The notes under the pieces: generated by a model
The model's database searches: none
What the model was told of the DNA's origin: nothing
Seen by the model: only the letters and a program-made list of their open reading frames with translations
In this document: positions 34,923-43,997 of the stretch, piece by piece
How the letters are laid out: every line of letters starts with the position of its first letter
How positions within the stretch are numbered: position 1 is the first letter of the stretch
Position numbers and translations under genes: made by a program
From: Panacagrimonas sp052386745
GTDB taxonomy: Bacteria; Pseudomonadota; Gammaproteobacteria; Nevskiales; Nevskiaceae
Direction of reading: 5' to 3'
Assembly (NCBI GenBank): GCA_052386745.1
Contig: JBQTJW010000001.1
Coordinates: 1-64,000 of the forward strand
Length of the DNA: 64,000 nt

Positions 34923-36460
34923 AAGCCGCAACCAGTCTGGTCGGGGAACTCCTGACGGACATTCCGCGAAATGTGATCTCGTCCATCGTCGTTTTCCTGG
35001 TGGCATTGCCCCTGTGCATGGGCATTGCCATCGCGTCCGGGGTGCCGCCGGTCACCGGGCTCATCACCGGGGTCGTGGGCGGCATCCTGGTCGGCCTGTT
35101 CGCGGGATCGCCACTGATGGTGAGCGGCCCCGCCGCCGGGCTGGCGGTGCTGGTGTTCGAACTGGTACAGGAGCACGGCATCGTCGCACTGGGGCCGGTG
35201 GTATTGCTCGCCGGGTTGATCCAGTGGGTGTCGGGGATGTTTCGCCTCGGCGTCTGGTTCCGGGTGGTTTCTCCCGCGGTGGTGAGCGGAATGCTGGCCG
35301 GAATCGGCATCATCATCGTCGCATCCCAGATGCACGTCCTCTTCGATGCCACGCCATTTCCTACCGGGCTGCAGAATTTCGCGAAGCTGCCTTCGCGTGT
35401 GCTGGGGGCTCTCGCCCAGCGCGAAGGGCACGTCGCGGGCCTGCTTGGCGTGTCCACCATCATCATCATGATTGCGTGGGAGAAGCTGCGGCCCAAGTCG
35501 CTCCGCCTGCTGCCCGGCGCCCTCGTAGCGGTGGTGACGGCCACGCTGATTGCCCAGCTGGCCGACCTGCCCGTTGCGCGTATCGAATTGCCAGACGACA
35601 TTTGGGCGGCCATCCAGCCGGTCGACGGTGCCGCGTTGGCGTCGCTGCTCAAACCCGCGCTGCTGATTTCGGCGTTGGCGTTCGCGTTCATCGCCAGCGC
35701 CGAAACGCTGCTCTCTGCAGCGGCGGTCGATCGCATGCATCACGGCCCCAGGACGCAGTACGACCGCGAACTCTCGGCCCAGGGACTGGGCAACATGATC
35801 TGCGGCGCGCTGGGCGCATTGCCGATGACCGGCGTGATCGTGCGCAGTGCTGCCAACGTGCAGGCTGGCGCATCCTCGCGACTGTCCACGGTCCTGCATG
35901 GAAGTTGGCTGCTGCTGTTCGTGCTGCTGCTTCCCTGGCTGCTCAAGATGACCCCGGTCACGGCTCTGGCGGGCATCCTGATATTCACGGGGGCAAAGAT
36001 GATCAACCCTGGCCAGCTTCGCGAATTCGCCAACTATGGCCGCGGCTCCGTGGTGGTGTTCGTGTCGACGGCTCTGATGATCGTCGCCACCGATCTTCTG
36101 ACCGGGGTTGTCATCGGGCTGGCCCTGTCGCTCCTGCGCCTCGGACTTCGCGCCGCCATTCTGCACATCAGCCTGAAGGAGGGGGATGCCGACGACCAGT
36201 TCGTGCTCAGGCTCGTGGGTTCCGCGACTTTCCTGAGCGTCCCGCGCATCGCCCAGGCGCTGGATTCCGTTCCGCCGGGATGCACGCTGCACCTGGACAT
36301 CGAGCGGCTGCGGCACATCGACCATGCGTGCTTGGTCCTTCTCACGGATTGGGCTCGGACGGCACCCATCACCAAGCGGCGCCTTGTCGTCGACCAGGAA
36401 GAACTGGAACTCCGCTCGGAGTCCAATGGACGGCGCACGCTGGTACAGGAGCTCTCCTGA
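34919..36460 (+). CDS. SulP family anion (probably bicarbonate) transporter with STAS domain
   Basis: 513 residues. The membrane domain has the SulP/SLC26 fold: FLVALPLCMGIAIASGVPPVTGLITGVVGG at the start, SGPAAGLAV, and ASAETLLSAAAVDRMHHG with the conserved Glu and Asp region. A short STAS domain runs from about 410 (FVLRLVGSATFLSVPRIAQ) to the end. Translational coupling to a beta-carbonic anhydrase gene points to bicarbonate as cargo, as in BicA-like members, although sulfate and other anions are used by relatives. GGCGCTCATGAAAG contains the start overlap. Confidence 0.9.
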   Translation: MKAATSLVGELLTDIPRNVISSIVVFLVALPLCMGIAIASGVPPVTGLITGVVGGILVGLFAGSPLMVSGPAAGLAVLVFELVQEHGIVALGPVVLLAGLIQWVSGMFRLGVWFRVVSPAVVSGMLAGIGIIIVASQMHVLFDATPFPTGLQNFAKLPSRVLGALAQREGHVAGLLGVSTIIIMIAWEKLRPKSLRLLPGALVAVVTATLIAQLADLPVARIELPDDIWAAIQPVDGAALASLLKPALLISALAFAFIASAETLLSAAAVDRMHHGPRTQYDRELSAQGLGNMICGALGALPMTGVIVRSAANVQAGASSRLSTVLHGSWLLLFVLLLPWLLKMTPVTALAGILIFTGAKMINPGQLREFANYGRGSVVVFVSTALMIVATDLLTGVVIGLALSLLRLGLRAAILHISLKEGDADDQFVLRLVGSATFLSVPRIAQALDSVPPGCTLHLDIERLRHIDHACLVLLTDWARTAPITKRRLVVDQEELELRSESNGRRTLVQELS

Positions 36461-36488
36461 TCCTGGGAACGGCTTGAGGCCAAGCCAG

Positions 36489-36523
36489 TCGGTGGCTGGA
36501 TCAGATCAAGATTCAGCCACCGA
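36489..36523. terminator. Hairpin between convergent sulP-type and thioesterase genes
   Basis: A perfect 10-bp inverted repeat, TCGGTGGCTG and CAGCCACCGA, encloses a 15-base loop. It lies 28 bases after the transporter stop and 78 bases beyond the thioesterase stop. No T tract follows, so it may act as a weak terminator or 3' end stabiliser. Confidence 0.45.
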
Positions 36524-36601
36524 TGACGAGCATCCGGCGATCACGCTTTGTTGAAGACTGTATTCGCTTGAGTGGCAAAGTCTGATGGTGTTCGGGGTGC
36601 A

Positions 36602-37039
36602 TCAGCGAGCGCTCGTCTGCATAATCATGCAGCTGCAGGTGGCGTGTGCGATCAGTGCTCCGGAAGCATCCAAGATCCTGCCTTCGCAGACCCCGAGTCG
36701 TGATGATTTGTGCAGAACGCTGCCTTCGGCCCGATACGGATGACCCACCTTGAGAGGGCGCAGCATCTTCACGGATAGGTCCACCGTGGCATAGGATTCG
36801 CCGGATTCAAGTAGCGTGTGCAGGGCACATCCGGTTACTGAATCGAGTACGGTTGCCGCGAATCCACCGTGAACGCCGCCCATGGGATTGAGGTGCCGGG
36901 CGTCCGGCGTGGCTTCCATCGAAACCCGGCCGCTGGCGGCCTCCAGAGGTTTCATGCCCATTGTCTGGCTGATGCTGGCGGCGGGAATCCTGCCTTCGAA
37001 AAGCGCTTGAATCTGATCGAGGCCAGTCATCGCATTCAT
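36602..37039 (-). CDS. PaaI family hotdog thioesterase
   Basis: 145 residues with the single hotdog fold of acyl-CoA thioesterases. ARHLNPMGGVHGGFAATVLDSVTGCA contains the active-site region (H-G-G and the acidic residue of LDSVTG), and VDLSVKMLRPLKVG the second conserved strand. The substrate is probably an aryl- or acyl-CoA. ATG at 37039 is used; ATG at 37030 is possible. It stands 143 bases downstream of the desaturase on the same strand, so the two may share a transcript linked to lipid metabolism. Confidence 0.88.
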   Translation of the reverse strand: MNAMTGLDQIQALFEGRIPAASISQTMGMKPLEAASGRVSMEATPDARHLNPMGGVHGGFAATVLDSVTGCALHTLLESGESYATVDLSVKMLRPLKVGHPYRAEGSVLHKSSRLGVCEGRILDASGALIAHATCSCMIMQTSAR

Positions 37040-37182
37040 GGTGAATTTTCGAGTGCTTCTATGAATCGAATGGCGCCTTGGCGCGGGAACGCAGGGCCGC
37101 CAGTCGCGGTTGACGCCGTCCCGCGCGCGTTGGCGAACTTGAGCAACGGGGGTGTTCGTGCGGGGTATCGGTGGTCCTTGCG

Positions 37183-38355
37183 TTACAGGGGCTGCAATTG
37201 CATGCCCAATAGACGTACGCGCTTGTACTGGTCAGCAAGGGCATCTTCCAAATTCTGAAGCTGCCGCTTGGCCTCGCTGTGCTCCCAGCGATCGGCAACC
37301 GCATCGATCATCTGCCGCTTGGCCGACTCGATTTTTTCTGTCTGCAATCGGGTCCATTCGTTCACCGTAGCCTTGAACGTTTCCATCTCCTGTTCGAGCA
37401 GCAGTTGCAGAGCATCGAGGCGGGTCGCGGATGGCGCTTTCAGGAGTTTCTCCTTGGTGTGCGCGAACTGCCGCTCGATCATGGCGCGGCGGATGCGAAA
37501 CTCCGGAACTCGACGCAGGTTCGTTGCCTGGCCCAGCAGCGACCAGGATGCGATCCACCACTTCGTCAGGTCGATCTGCCACCAACGCACACCATTGCGG
37601 TAGTCCCAGGAAAAGAGGTGGTGGTAGTTGTGATAACCCTCGCCGTAGGTGAATAGCGCGATCAGGTCGTTGTCACGCGCCGAGTTGTCGGCGGTGTAGG
37701 GGCGCCGCCCCCACATATGGGCCAGGGAGTTGATGAAGAACGTGAAATGGTGATTCACCACCAGTCTCAACAGGCCGGCAACAAGCAGCACGCCCCAGGG
37801 ATCTCCGGCAACGGATCCGGCCAGCAAGGGCAGTCCGATGTTCATGAACAGGGCGAGTGCTAGGTAATGCCTGTGCTGGAACATCACCACGGGATCCCGC
37901 TGCAGATCGCGCACATTCGAGAAATCCGACTTGTGGCCCGGATAATCTCTCAGCATCCAGCCCATGTGTGCGTACCAGAATCCGCGCTTGATCGAGTAAG
38001 GATCGTGGTCCACGTCATCCACGCTCTTGTGGTGTACGCGATGCATGGACGCCCAAACCAGCACGCTGTTCTGCAGCGCCTGGGAACCGAAAAGGATGTA
38101 GAAGATTTTCAGTGGCAAGCGGGCCTCGTATGCACGATGAGACCAGAGACGATGGTAGCCGCCGGTGATCGACAGGCCGCTCGCATACAGGAATACGAAA
38201 AACCAGACCCAGGCAGCGGCGGAAAAATCGTAGTGCCAGGCGTACAGCGGAAACACCGTCAGGAGCAGGACAGTGGTCAGCGAGAACAGGATGATCGCCG
38301 GCCTGTTCAATGGCGCGGACGAACCGCGGCGGCTGTCATTTGCAGCGAGAGTCAT
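37183..38355 (-). CDS. Acyl-CoA/fatty acid desaturase (delta-9 type) with a C-terminal coiled coil
   Basis: 390 residues. Three histidine boxes bind the di-iron centre: HRLWSH (68-73), HRVHH (105-109) and HNYHH (242-246). Four hydrophobic segments fit an integral membrane desaturase that introduces a double bond into saturated acyl chains. The last 110 residues (about 280-390) are charged and helix-prone (RRAMIERQFAHTKEKLLKA, then repeated heptads) and go beyond the catalytic domain. It lies next to a cold-shock gene, which suits membrane adaptation to cold, but the terminator between them makes it a separate transcript. Confidence 0.92.
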   Translation of the reverse strand: MTLAANDSRRGSSAPLNRPAIILFSLTTVLLLTVFPLYAWHYDFSAAAWVWFFVFLYASGLSITGGYHRLWSHRAYEARLPLKIFYILFGSQALQNSVLVWASMHRVHHKSVDDVDHDPYSIKRGFWYAHMGWMLRDYPGHKSDFSNVRDLQRDPVVMFQHRHYLALALFMNIGLPLLAGSVAGDPWGVLLVAGLLRLVVNHHFTFFINSLAHMWGRRPYTADNSARDNDLIALFTYGEGYHNYHHLFSWDYRNGVRWWQIDLTKWWIASWSLLGQATNLRRVPEFRIRRAMIERQFAHTKEKLLKAPSATRLDALQLLLEQEMETFKATVNEWTRLQTEKIESAKRQMIDAVADRWEHSEAKRQLQNLEDALADQYKRVRLLGMQLQPL

Positions 38356-38400
38356 CGGGGTGAGGTTCTCGAACGCAGTCGGTTTTGACCCGGGTCGTGA

Positions 38401-38434
38401 AAAAAGAAAGCCACGGCAAGGCGCCGTGGCTTTC
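38401..38434 (-). terminator. Rho-independent terminator of the cold-shock gene
   Basis: On the minus strand an 11-bp stem (AAAGCCACGGC with GCCGTGGCTTT, five-base loop) is followed by CTTTTTTC. It begins 33 bases after the cold-shock gene stop and separates it from the desaturase gene. Confidence 0.9.
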
Positions 38435-38466
38435 GATCACTGCAACATCGAAAAAGACGCTCGACG

Positions 38467-38679
38467 TCAGAGCGCCTTGATCTGGGTGGCCTGCATACCC
38501 TTCTGTCCGCGCTGGGCGATGTACTGCACGCGCTGGCCTTCCTTGAGGGTCTTGAAGCCGGAACCCTGGATTTCCTTGAAATGCGCGAAGAGGTCTTCGC
38601 CACCGCCTTCCGGGGTGATGAAGCCAAAGCCCTTAGCGTCGTTGAACCACTTCACCACACCCGTCGACACATTCGACAT
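38467..38679 (-). CDS. Cold-shock protein (CspA family)
   Basis: 70-residue single cold-shock domain. The RNA-binding motifs KGFGFITP (RNP1) and DLFAHF (RNP2) are intact, followed by FKTLKEGQRVQ. ATG at 38679 has AGAGGA eight bases upstream; the frame is open further up but that part has no cold-shock character. These proteins melt RNA structure as chaperones. The roughly 260-base gap to the divergent phosphatase gene leaves room for a long 5' leader, as is usual for csp genes. Which csp paralogue it is cannot be told. Confidence 0.95.
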   Translation of the reverse strand: MSNVSTGVVKWFNDAKGFGFITPEGGGEDLFAHFKEIQGSGFKTLKEGQRVQYIAQRGQKGMQATQIKAL

Positions 38680-38943
38680 GAAACATTCCTCTGAACAGTT
38701 GATGATGTGCGAGCATTCGCTCACTGTTTGCAAGCGTCCAAGGGAACATTCACCGGGGAACTGGAGCGTCCCCGCGTGATGTCGGGGCACAGAAGATCGC
38801 GGGGTAAATCACGACTTGAAACGACTGCGGGCCGCACGTTATCCGACCTGTGATCGTTTGTCTAACCGGCAATTTCGACCGGGAAAAGCGCCATTTGGAG
38901 GGCTCGCCAGGCCTTTCGGCGCAGCCTGCGGAACCAAGCGGCA

Positions 38944-39756
38944 ATGCCGCGACAATCATTGCGAATGATGACGCTTGGATTCACGCACCCGACGGTGTTA
39001 GCTTCGCCCCATGGTCGTTGGACTGCCCCTGTTGTCCCTTTGCTGATCTCGTCACACGGGCGGACGGACCGTGGACGTGTACGCGCCCACAACGAGGACG
39101 TGTTTCTCGACGATCCCGCAGGCCGGCTGTGGGTGGTTGCCGACGGGATGGGAGGGCACGCGGCCGGCGACGTGGCGAGTCAAGCCGTCGTCCGCCACTT
39201 GCAGGAGGTGGGGCGCCGAGCAAATGCAGGCGATTACATCGATGCAATAGACGATGCACTCGCGGCCGCCAATGCCGAGCTGGTCGATTACGCCGGGCGC
39301 AACGGCCTGGACGTGGTCGGCACGACGGTTGTGGTGCTGCTGGATGCCGGCACGTATTTCCTGTGCGGCTGGGCCGGTGACAGCCGGGCATACCACATGG
39401 CAGGTGGATCCTTGCGACAGCTGAGCAAGGACCATGTTCATGAGCGCCCGGCTTCCCGCTCGTCCCATGTGTCGCCAGCCGATGCGCTGGCCCATGCACA
39501 CAGCGGAGCCTTGCTCCGCGCGGTCGGGGCGTCCCAGGATCTGGTCGTGGAGTGGCGCGTGGTCGAAGTGGCCCCGCACGATGTGCTGCTGCTGTGCTCG
39601 GACGGGATCACCAAGGAATTGACCGATGCCGATATCGGCGCCGTGCTCGCCCGCTCCGCTCCGGCAGACGAGATGGCCAACGAGCTGGTGGCGGCAAGCC
39701 TGGCACACGGGGGGCGCGACAACATCACCGTGGTGGTCGTGCGGGTCGACGGATGA
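38944..39756 (+). CDS. PP2C-type Ser/Thr protein phosphatase (PppA-like)
   Basis: 270 residues from the first ATG; the catalytic domain starts at about residue 36 (SSHGRTDRGRVRAHNEDVF), so a later start (ATG 38965 or GTG 38995) is possible. PP2C motifs are all present: RAHNED, ADGMGGHAAGD with the metal-binding Asp, GTTVVVLL, GWAGDSRAY, LLLCSDGITKEL and GRDNITVVVV. It overlaps the kinase gene by four bases (ATGA), so a kinase-phosphatase couple is made in fixed ratio. In type VI secretion PppA reverses phosphorylation set by PpkA; the tssA gene downstream supports that role. Confidence 0.9.
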   Translation: MPRQSLRMMTLGFTHPTVLASPHGRWTAPVVPLLISSHGRTDRGRVRAHNEDVFLDDPAGRLWVVADGMGGHAAGDVASQAVVRHLQEVGRRANAGDYIDAIDDALAAANAELVDYAGRNGLDVVGTTVVVLLDAGTYFLCGWAGDSRAYHMAGGSLRQLSKDHVHERPASRSSHVSPADALAHAHSGALLRAVGASQDLVVEWRVVEVAPHDVLLLCSDGITKELTDADIGAVLARSAPADEMANELVAASLAHGGRDNITVVVVRVDG

Positions 39757-42700
39757 CCCAGATCCGTCAATGGCTGGAGGAAATGCAGCAGGGCCGGCTG
39801 ACGCTGGAGGCCCTGGCCGCGCAGGTCGACCGGCGTGGCGCAGTGGGTCCGGCCGAGCATCGCCGAGAGCTGGACGACCTTCAGACCCTGCTCGCAAGCG
39901 GCAAGCTGGACCCTCGTCTGCAGCAGGCCCTGTCGACCAAGCTGGCGAAGCTGCAACTCACCGCCTCGGGCAGCGGAGCGGAGGACGCCACCCGGATTGC
40001 ACCGTTGCCGGGCGACGACTCGACGAGAATCGCGGTGCCGATGGCCGACGATGCAACGCGGGTGAGTTCGCCCGGCGCCCCGCCGCCGCAGGAGGAAGAT
40101 GATCGAACCATCCTTGCTCCGGGGGCGACCGCGGCCGATCCGTCGCAAGACAGCGATGCAACGCAGGTGTTTACCGCCTCCGACGAGACCGGTGGCCGCA
40201 CGTCCTCCACGACATCCCAAACGGCGGGCACCGCCCCCACGGCGGGAACTTCGTCCGGCAGCCGTGCCAGCACCTGGAAGCGGTTGGCAGAAGCCGATGG
40301 CCCTGCGATCAGCGTCACCACGGGCACGCGGCTCAAGGATCGCTTCGTTCTTGAAAGGCAACTCGGACAAGGCGGCATGGGGGTCGTGTACCTGGCGCTG
40401 GACGAGCGCAAGGTGGAGGCTCGTGATCGCAATCCGCGCGTCGCCGTCAAGGTGCTCAACGACGAGTTCCGTCGCCACCCGGATTCGCTGATCGCGCTGC
40501 AGCGTGAGTCACGCCGCTCGCAGCAACTGGCGCACGACAACATCGTTCGCGTCTACGATTTCGACAAGGACGGCACCATCGTTTTCATGACGATGGAGTA
40601 CGTCGATGGTGAGGATCTCAAATCCCTGATCCGGCGGCTGGAAGGCAAGGGCATGCCGATGGCGGAGGCGTACCCCATCATCGAAGGCATGGGGCGGGCC
40701 CTGGAACGTGCGCATCGCGACGGCGTGGTGCACTCCGACTTCAAGCCCGGCAACGTCATGCTCACACAGCAGCGCGTTCCGAAGGTCTTTGATTTCGGAA
40801 TCGCACGCGCCGGCAAGCATCGCGGTGGCTCAACCGGAGAGCAGACCGTCTTCGACGCCAGCACCCTCGGTGCATTGACGCCTGCCTATGCCAGCCTGGA
40901 AATGCTGCAGGGCGTCGACGCCGAGCCCGCCTGCGACCTCTACGCGCTTTCCTGTGTGGCTTACGAACTGCTCAGCGGCGTTCATCCGTTCAACAAGCTC
41001 AACGCAGAACAGGCGCAGAAGCAGGGGTTGGTGCCCGCCCCCGTCCCTGGGCTCAGCAAGCTGCAATGGCGCACGCTGTGCCGCGGCCTTGCTTTTCAGC
41101 GCGGCAACCGGATCGCCACGGCGGGCGAACTGATCGAGGGTCTGCGCCCGCGTACGCAGCGCGAACGCATGCTGCCGATCGCGCTGGGCGGTCTTGCTTC
41201 CGCTGCGGTCGTCGCCTTGCTGGTCTGGGGCGGAACGGTGTTCTGGTACAACCGCAAGATGGGCGCGGTGGAGGACTGCATCGGGGCCGTGGAGTGTGCC
41301 GACGCGATGGTTCTGACGCAGAAGCTTCAGTCCCTGAAACCTGCGGACCAGGCGCTGCTCGGCGACAGGCATCGCGACGAGATCAAGGGCATTTTCCATT
41401 CGTCGCTCGCCAAGCACTGGGCGCCTGCGCAGGCGCGCTATGACTACAAGCGCGCCGCCGAAGTTGTCCGGCTGGCATTTGGCCTCTACGGACAGGACTC
41501 GGCCTGGGTCAAGGAATTGGGCGATGGCCTGGAGGCCAGCCGCAATACGGCGCTGTCGCAGCTCAACGACGAATTCACCCGGCAGATCGACCAGGACCCG
41601 TTCGTCACCCCAGAGGGGGGAGAACGCGGACTGCTCGCCATTCTCGATGCCGTTCGCGCCATCGATCCCGCGCAAGCCATGCTGCAGGATGGGCGTATCG
41701 GCCCCGCCCTGGAGCGAGGGGTCCGCAACGCCCTTGCAGCTCCGGGCCTGGACGCGGCGCAGCAGCTCGCCGCCGCCCGCAAGCGGTTCGACGCAGCGCA
41801 GCCGTACACCGGCGGAGGTGACGCGCTGAAGCCGCTTGCGTCAGACCTGCAGGCGCGGGCCGACCAGATCGAATCGGAATCCCGGGAAGCTCAACAGCTG
41901 GCTGCCGCGCGCTCGGAGCGGGAACAGCGGCTGGCCGCGGTTGCCCAGGCGTTGAGCCATGCAGCGCCCACCCGCGAATGGCGCTCCGCCGTCCGCGACG
42001 CGTGGATTGCAGCACATGAGGCGGTGCCGGCGGACGATGCCGATCTGCGCAAGCAGGAGCAGGCGCTCGCTTCCACGTTGCTTGCGCAGAGCACGCGCGC
42101 GCAGGCCGACGGCAAGCTCGACGAAGCGGCGGATTCGGCTCGGCTCGGCGTCGAACTGCTGGCCTCCAACGAGGCCCTCGCCCAGCAGCTCAAGCTACTC
42201 GACGATGCCCGCAACCGGCAGATCGCCCAGGCCAAGACGGAGTCCGAACGCCTTAAGCTGCAGCAGGAAAGGCTGGATCAGCTGTTGCAGCGCCCGAGTG
42301 ACAGCGTGAAATGGATCGACGAGGTCGATGCTTCACTCAAGGCGTTCAGCGAAGGCGCCGATCCGTCGCGGGCCCGGGCGCAACGCGAAACCTTTGCCCG
42401 TGGGATCGAGCAACTGGTGACGCAGGCCATCGCCGCGGGTGATCTCGGCAAGGCCCAGGCGCTGGCCAATCGCGCCGTGGCCGCAGGCACGGTGGGCGCC
42501 CAGCTCGCCGGTCTGCTGGAACGGGTGACCGAGGCCCGGCGGCAGGCCCAGGCCAAGCAGATCGACGCGCTGCGCGACCTGGCGCGCGAAAAATCCTTCT
42601 CCCCGGACTGGCAGCGGTCGGTCGAATCGTCCGTGGCAAAGTTGCGCGCAACCAATGACCCTTCGCTGCCCGCACTGCTCGAAACGCTGGGCGCCGCGTA

Positions 42701-43997
42701 CGCGGAGCGAGCCGATCAGCTGGTGGACGACAAGAGCTATGCCGCCGCGCGACAAGTGGTGGACTCTGCCACGCGCGTGGCCCCGGCTTCGGCAGCCGTC
42801 AAGGCGGCGCTCGCTCGCATCAACAAGCTGGAGTCCGAAGAGCGCGTGGCGCGCGAACAACAGCAGCGCCAGTTCAAGGTCGAGGAACTGGAGCGCACCG
42901 TCGCATTGAAGGCGGCCGCCTCGGAGTTGAGCGACGCGGTGGCTGCGCTCGACCAGTTGCGGAAGCTTGATCCTGCGAACCGCTTCGCGGCGTCCGAAGG
43001 ACCGCGCCAGGTCGCCGAGGGCTCGCTCAAGCTCGCGGAACGCTTCGCGGCCTCCGGCGATTTCGCCAATGCCATCAAGGCTGCGGATCGCGGCCTCCAG
43101 GTGCTGCCATCCGCAACCAACCTGGCCCAGGCGCGCAGCCGCTACGAAAGTGCAGCCTGCGCTGCGGAGCTGGATCGGGAGACCCGCAAGCCCGGCACCC
43201 TGCTGGCCGCCCGCAAGACCGAATGCCTGGCCTTGCTCAAGAAGCAGGACCCCGCCCTCTACGCGAAGTACCGCGGACTCGAGTCGACGGCGGTGGCAAC
43301 GCCTCCGGCTGCGCCGCCGGAATCCGCGGCCCCTGCGGCCGCCGTCATCCCGCCACCCCCGGCCTCGGTGGCGGAATCACGCGCGGTGGTGAAGGGGCCA
43401 GACCCCTGCAAGAAGAGCTTCGCAGGCGACGGCACCCGCGGCCGCGCGCAATGCGTCGATGATGCCGGCGGCGTGAAGGGCCCGACGATCGTCGTCGTGT
43501 CGGGCCTGGGGACGTTCGGAATCACCCAGACCGAGGTCTGGTATGCCGAGTTTGCGCGCTACTGCAAGAGCAACGGGCCTTGCCCTCCGGCCCCTGCGGA
43601 CGGATTTCTCCCGGTCACCCAGGTGAGCGTCGAGCAGGCGCGCGGCTATGCGCGATGGCTCAGTTCCGTCACCGGCCGCAGGTACCGCCTGCCCAGTACA
43701 ACGGAGTGGACGCACGCCGCCACCGTAGGAGGTCGAGACGTGCTCTCGGAGGGATACTGCAAGAGCGAATCGGGAGGGCAGGGGCCCCACCAGATCACGT
43801 CGGGCGTCATGAATCGCTGGGGACTGGTCAACGCGGTCGGCAACGTCTGGGAACTGGTCGACGACGGCGGCCTGGTGATGGCGCTGGGCGGAAGCTTCCA
43901 GGACGATTCCGGGAATTGCGGCGCCGATGCGCGAAAAGCGTTCAGTGGCCCGGACCCCGCGGTCGGCTTCCGCCTCGTACGAGAACTGGACGATTGA
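39753..43997 (+). CDS. Membrane Ser/Thr protein kinase with C-terminal FGE/SUMF1 domain (PpkA-TagR-like fusion)
   Basis: 1414 residues. A short N-terminal helical part and a Thr/Asp-rich linker with repeated D-A-T-R or D-D-S-T-R patterns (about 65-180) precede the kinase domain (about 190-455): glycine loop LGQGGMGVVYLA, Lys in VAVKVL, catalytic loop HSDFKPGN (non-RD, about 327) and DFG in VFDFGIARA. One membrane helix (about 474-495, LGGLASAAVVALLVWGGTVFW) follows. A region of about 750 residues rich in Ala, Gln, Arg and Glu, probably coiled coil, leads to an FGE-sulfatase domain (about 1250-1414: FGITQTEVWYAEFA, RRYRLPSTTEWTHAA, NAVGNVWELV, VGFRLVREL), which should be periplasmic. Coupled with the PP2C phosphatase upstream and with the next gene by four-base overlaps. 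Confidence 0.9.
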   Translation: MTQIRQWLEEMQQGRLTLEALAAQVDRRGAVGPAEHRRELDDLQTLLASGKLDPRLQQALSTKLAKLQLTASGSGAEDATRIAPLPGDDSTRIAVPMADDATRVSSPGAPPPQEEDDRTILAPGATAADPSQDSDATQVFTASDETGGRTSSTTSQTAGTAPTAGTSSGSRASTWKRLAEADGPAISVTTGTRLKDRFVLERQLGQGGMGVVYLALDERKVEARDRNPRVAVKVLNDEFRRHPDSLIALQRESRRSQQLAHDNIVRVYDFDKDGTIVFMTMEYVDGEDLKSLIRRLEGKGMPMAEAYPIIEGMGRALERAHRDGVVHSDFKPGNVMLTQQRVPKVFDFGIARAGKHRGGSTGEQTVFDASTLGALTPAYASLEMLQGVDAEPACDLYALSCVAYELLSGVHPFNKLNAEQAQKQGLVPAPVPGLSKLQWRTLCRGLAFQRGNRIATAGELIEGLRPRTQRERMLPIALGGLASAAVVALLVWGGTVFWYNRKMGAVEDCIGAVECADAMVLTQKLQSLKPADQALLGDRHRDEIKGIFHSSLAKHWAPAQARYDYKRAAEVVRLAFGLYGQDSAWVKELGDGLEASRNTALSQLNDEFTRQIDQDPFVTPEGGERGLLAILDAVRAIDPAQAMLQDGRIGPALERGVRNALAAPGLDAAQQLAAARKRFDAAQPYTGGGDALKPLASDLQARADQIESESREAQQLAAARSEREQRLAAVAQALSHAAPTREWRSAVRDAWIAAHEAVPADDADLRKQEQALASTLLAQSTRAQADGKLDEAADSARLGVELLASNEALAQQLKLLDDARNRQIAQAKTESERLKLQQERLDQLLQRPSDSVKWIDEVDASLKAFSEGADPSRARAQRETFARGIEQLVTQAIAAGDLGKAQALANRAVAAGTVGAQLAGLLERVTEARRQAQAKQIDALRDLAREKSFSPDWQRSVESSVAKLRATNDPSLPALLETLGAAYAERADQLVDDKSYAAARQVVDSATRVAPASAAVKAALARINKLESEERVAREQQQRQFKVEELERTVALKAAASELSDAVAALDQLRKLDPANRFAASEGPRQVAEGSLKLAERFAASGDFANAIKAADRGLQVLPSATNLAQARSRYESAACAAELDRETRKPGTLLAARKTECLALLKKQDPALYAKYRGLESTAVATPPAAPPESAAPAAAVIPPPPASVAESRAVVKGPDPCKKSFAGDGTRGRAQCVDDAGGVKGPTIVVVSGLGTFGITQTEVWYAEFARYCKSNGPCPPAPADGFLPVTQVSVEQARGYARWLSSVTGRRYRLPSTTEWTHAATVGGRDVLSEGYCKSESGGQGPHQITSGVMNRWGLVNAVGNVWELVDDGGLVMALGGSFQDDSGNCGADARKAFSGPDPAVGFRLVRELDD

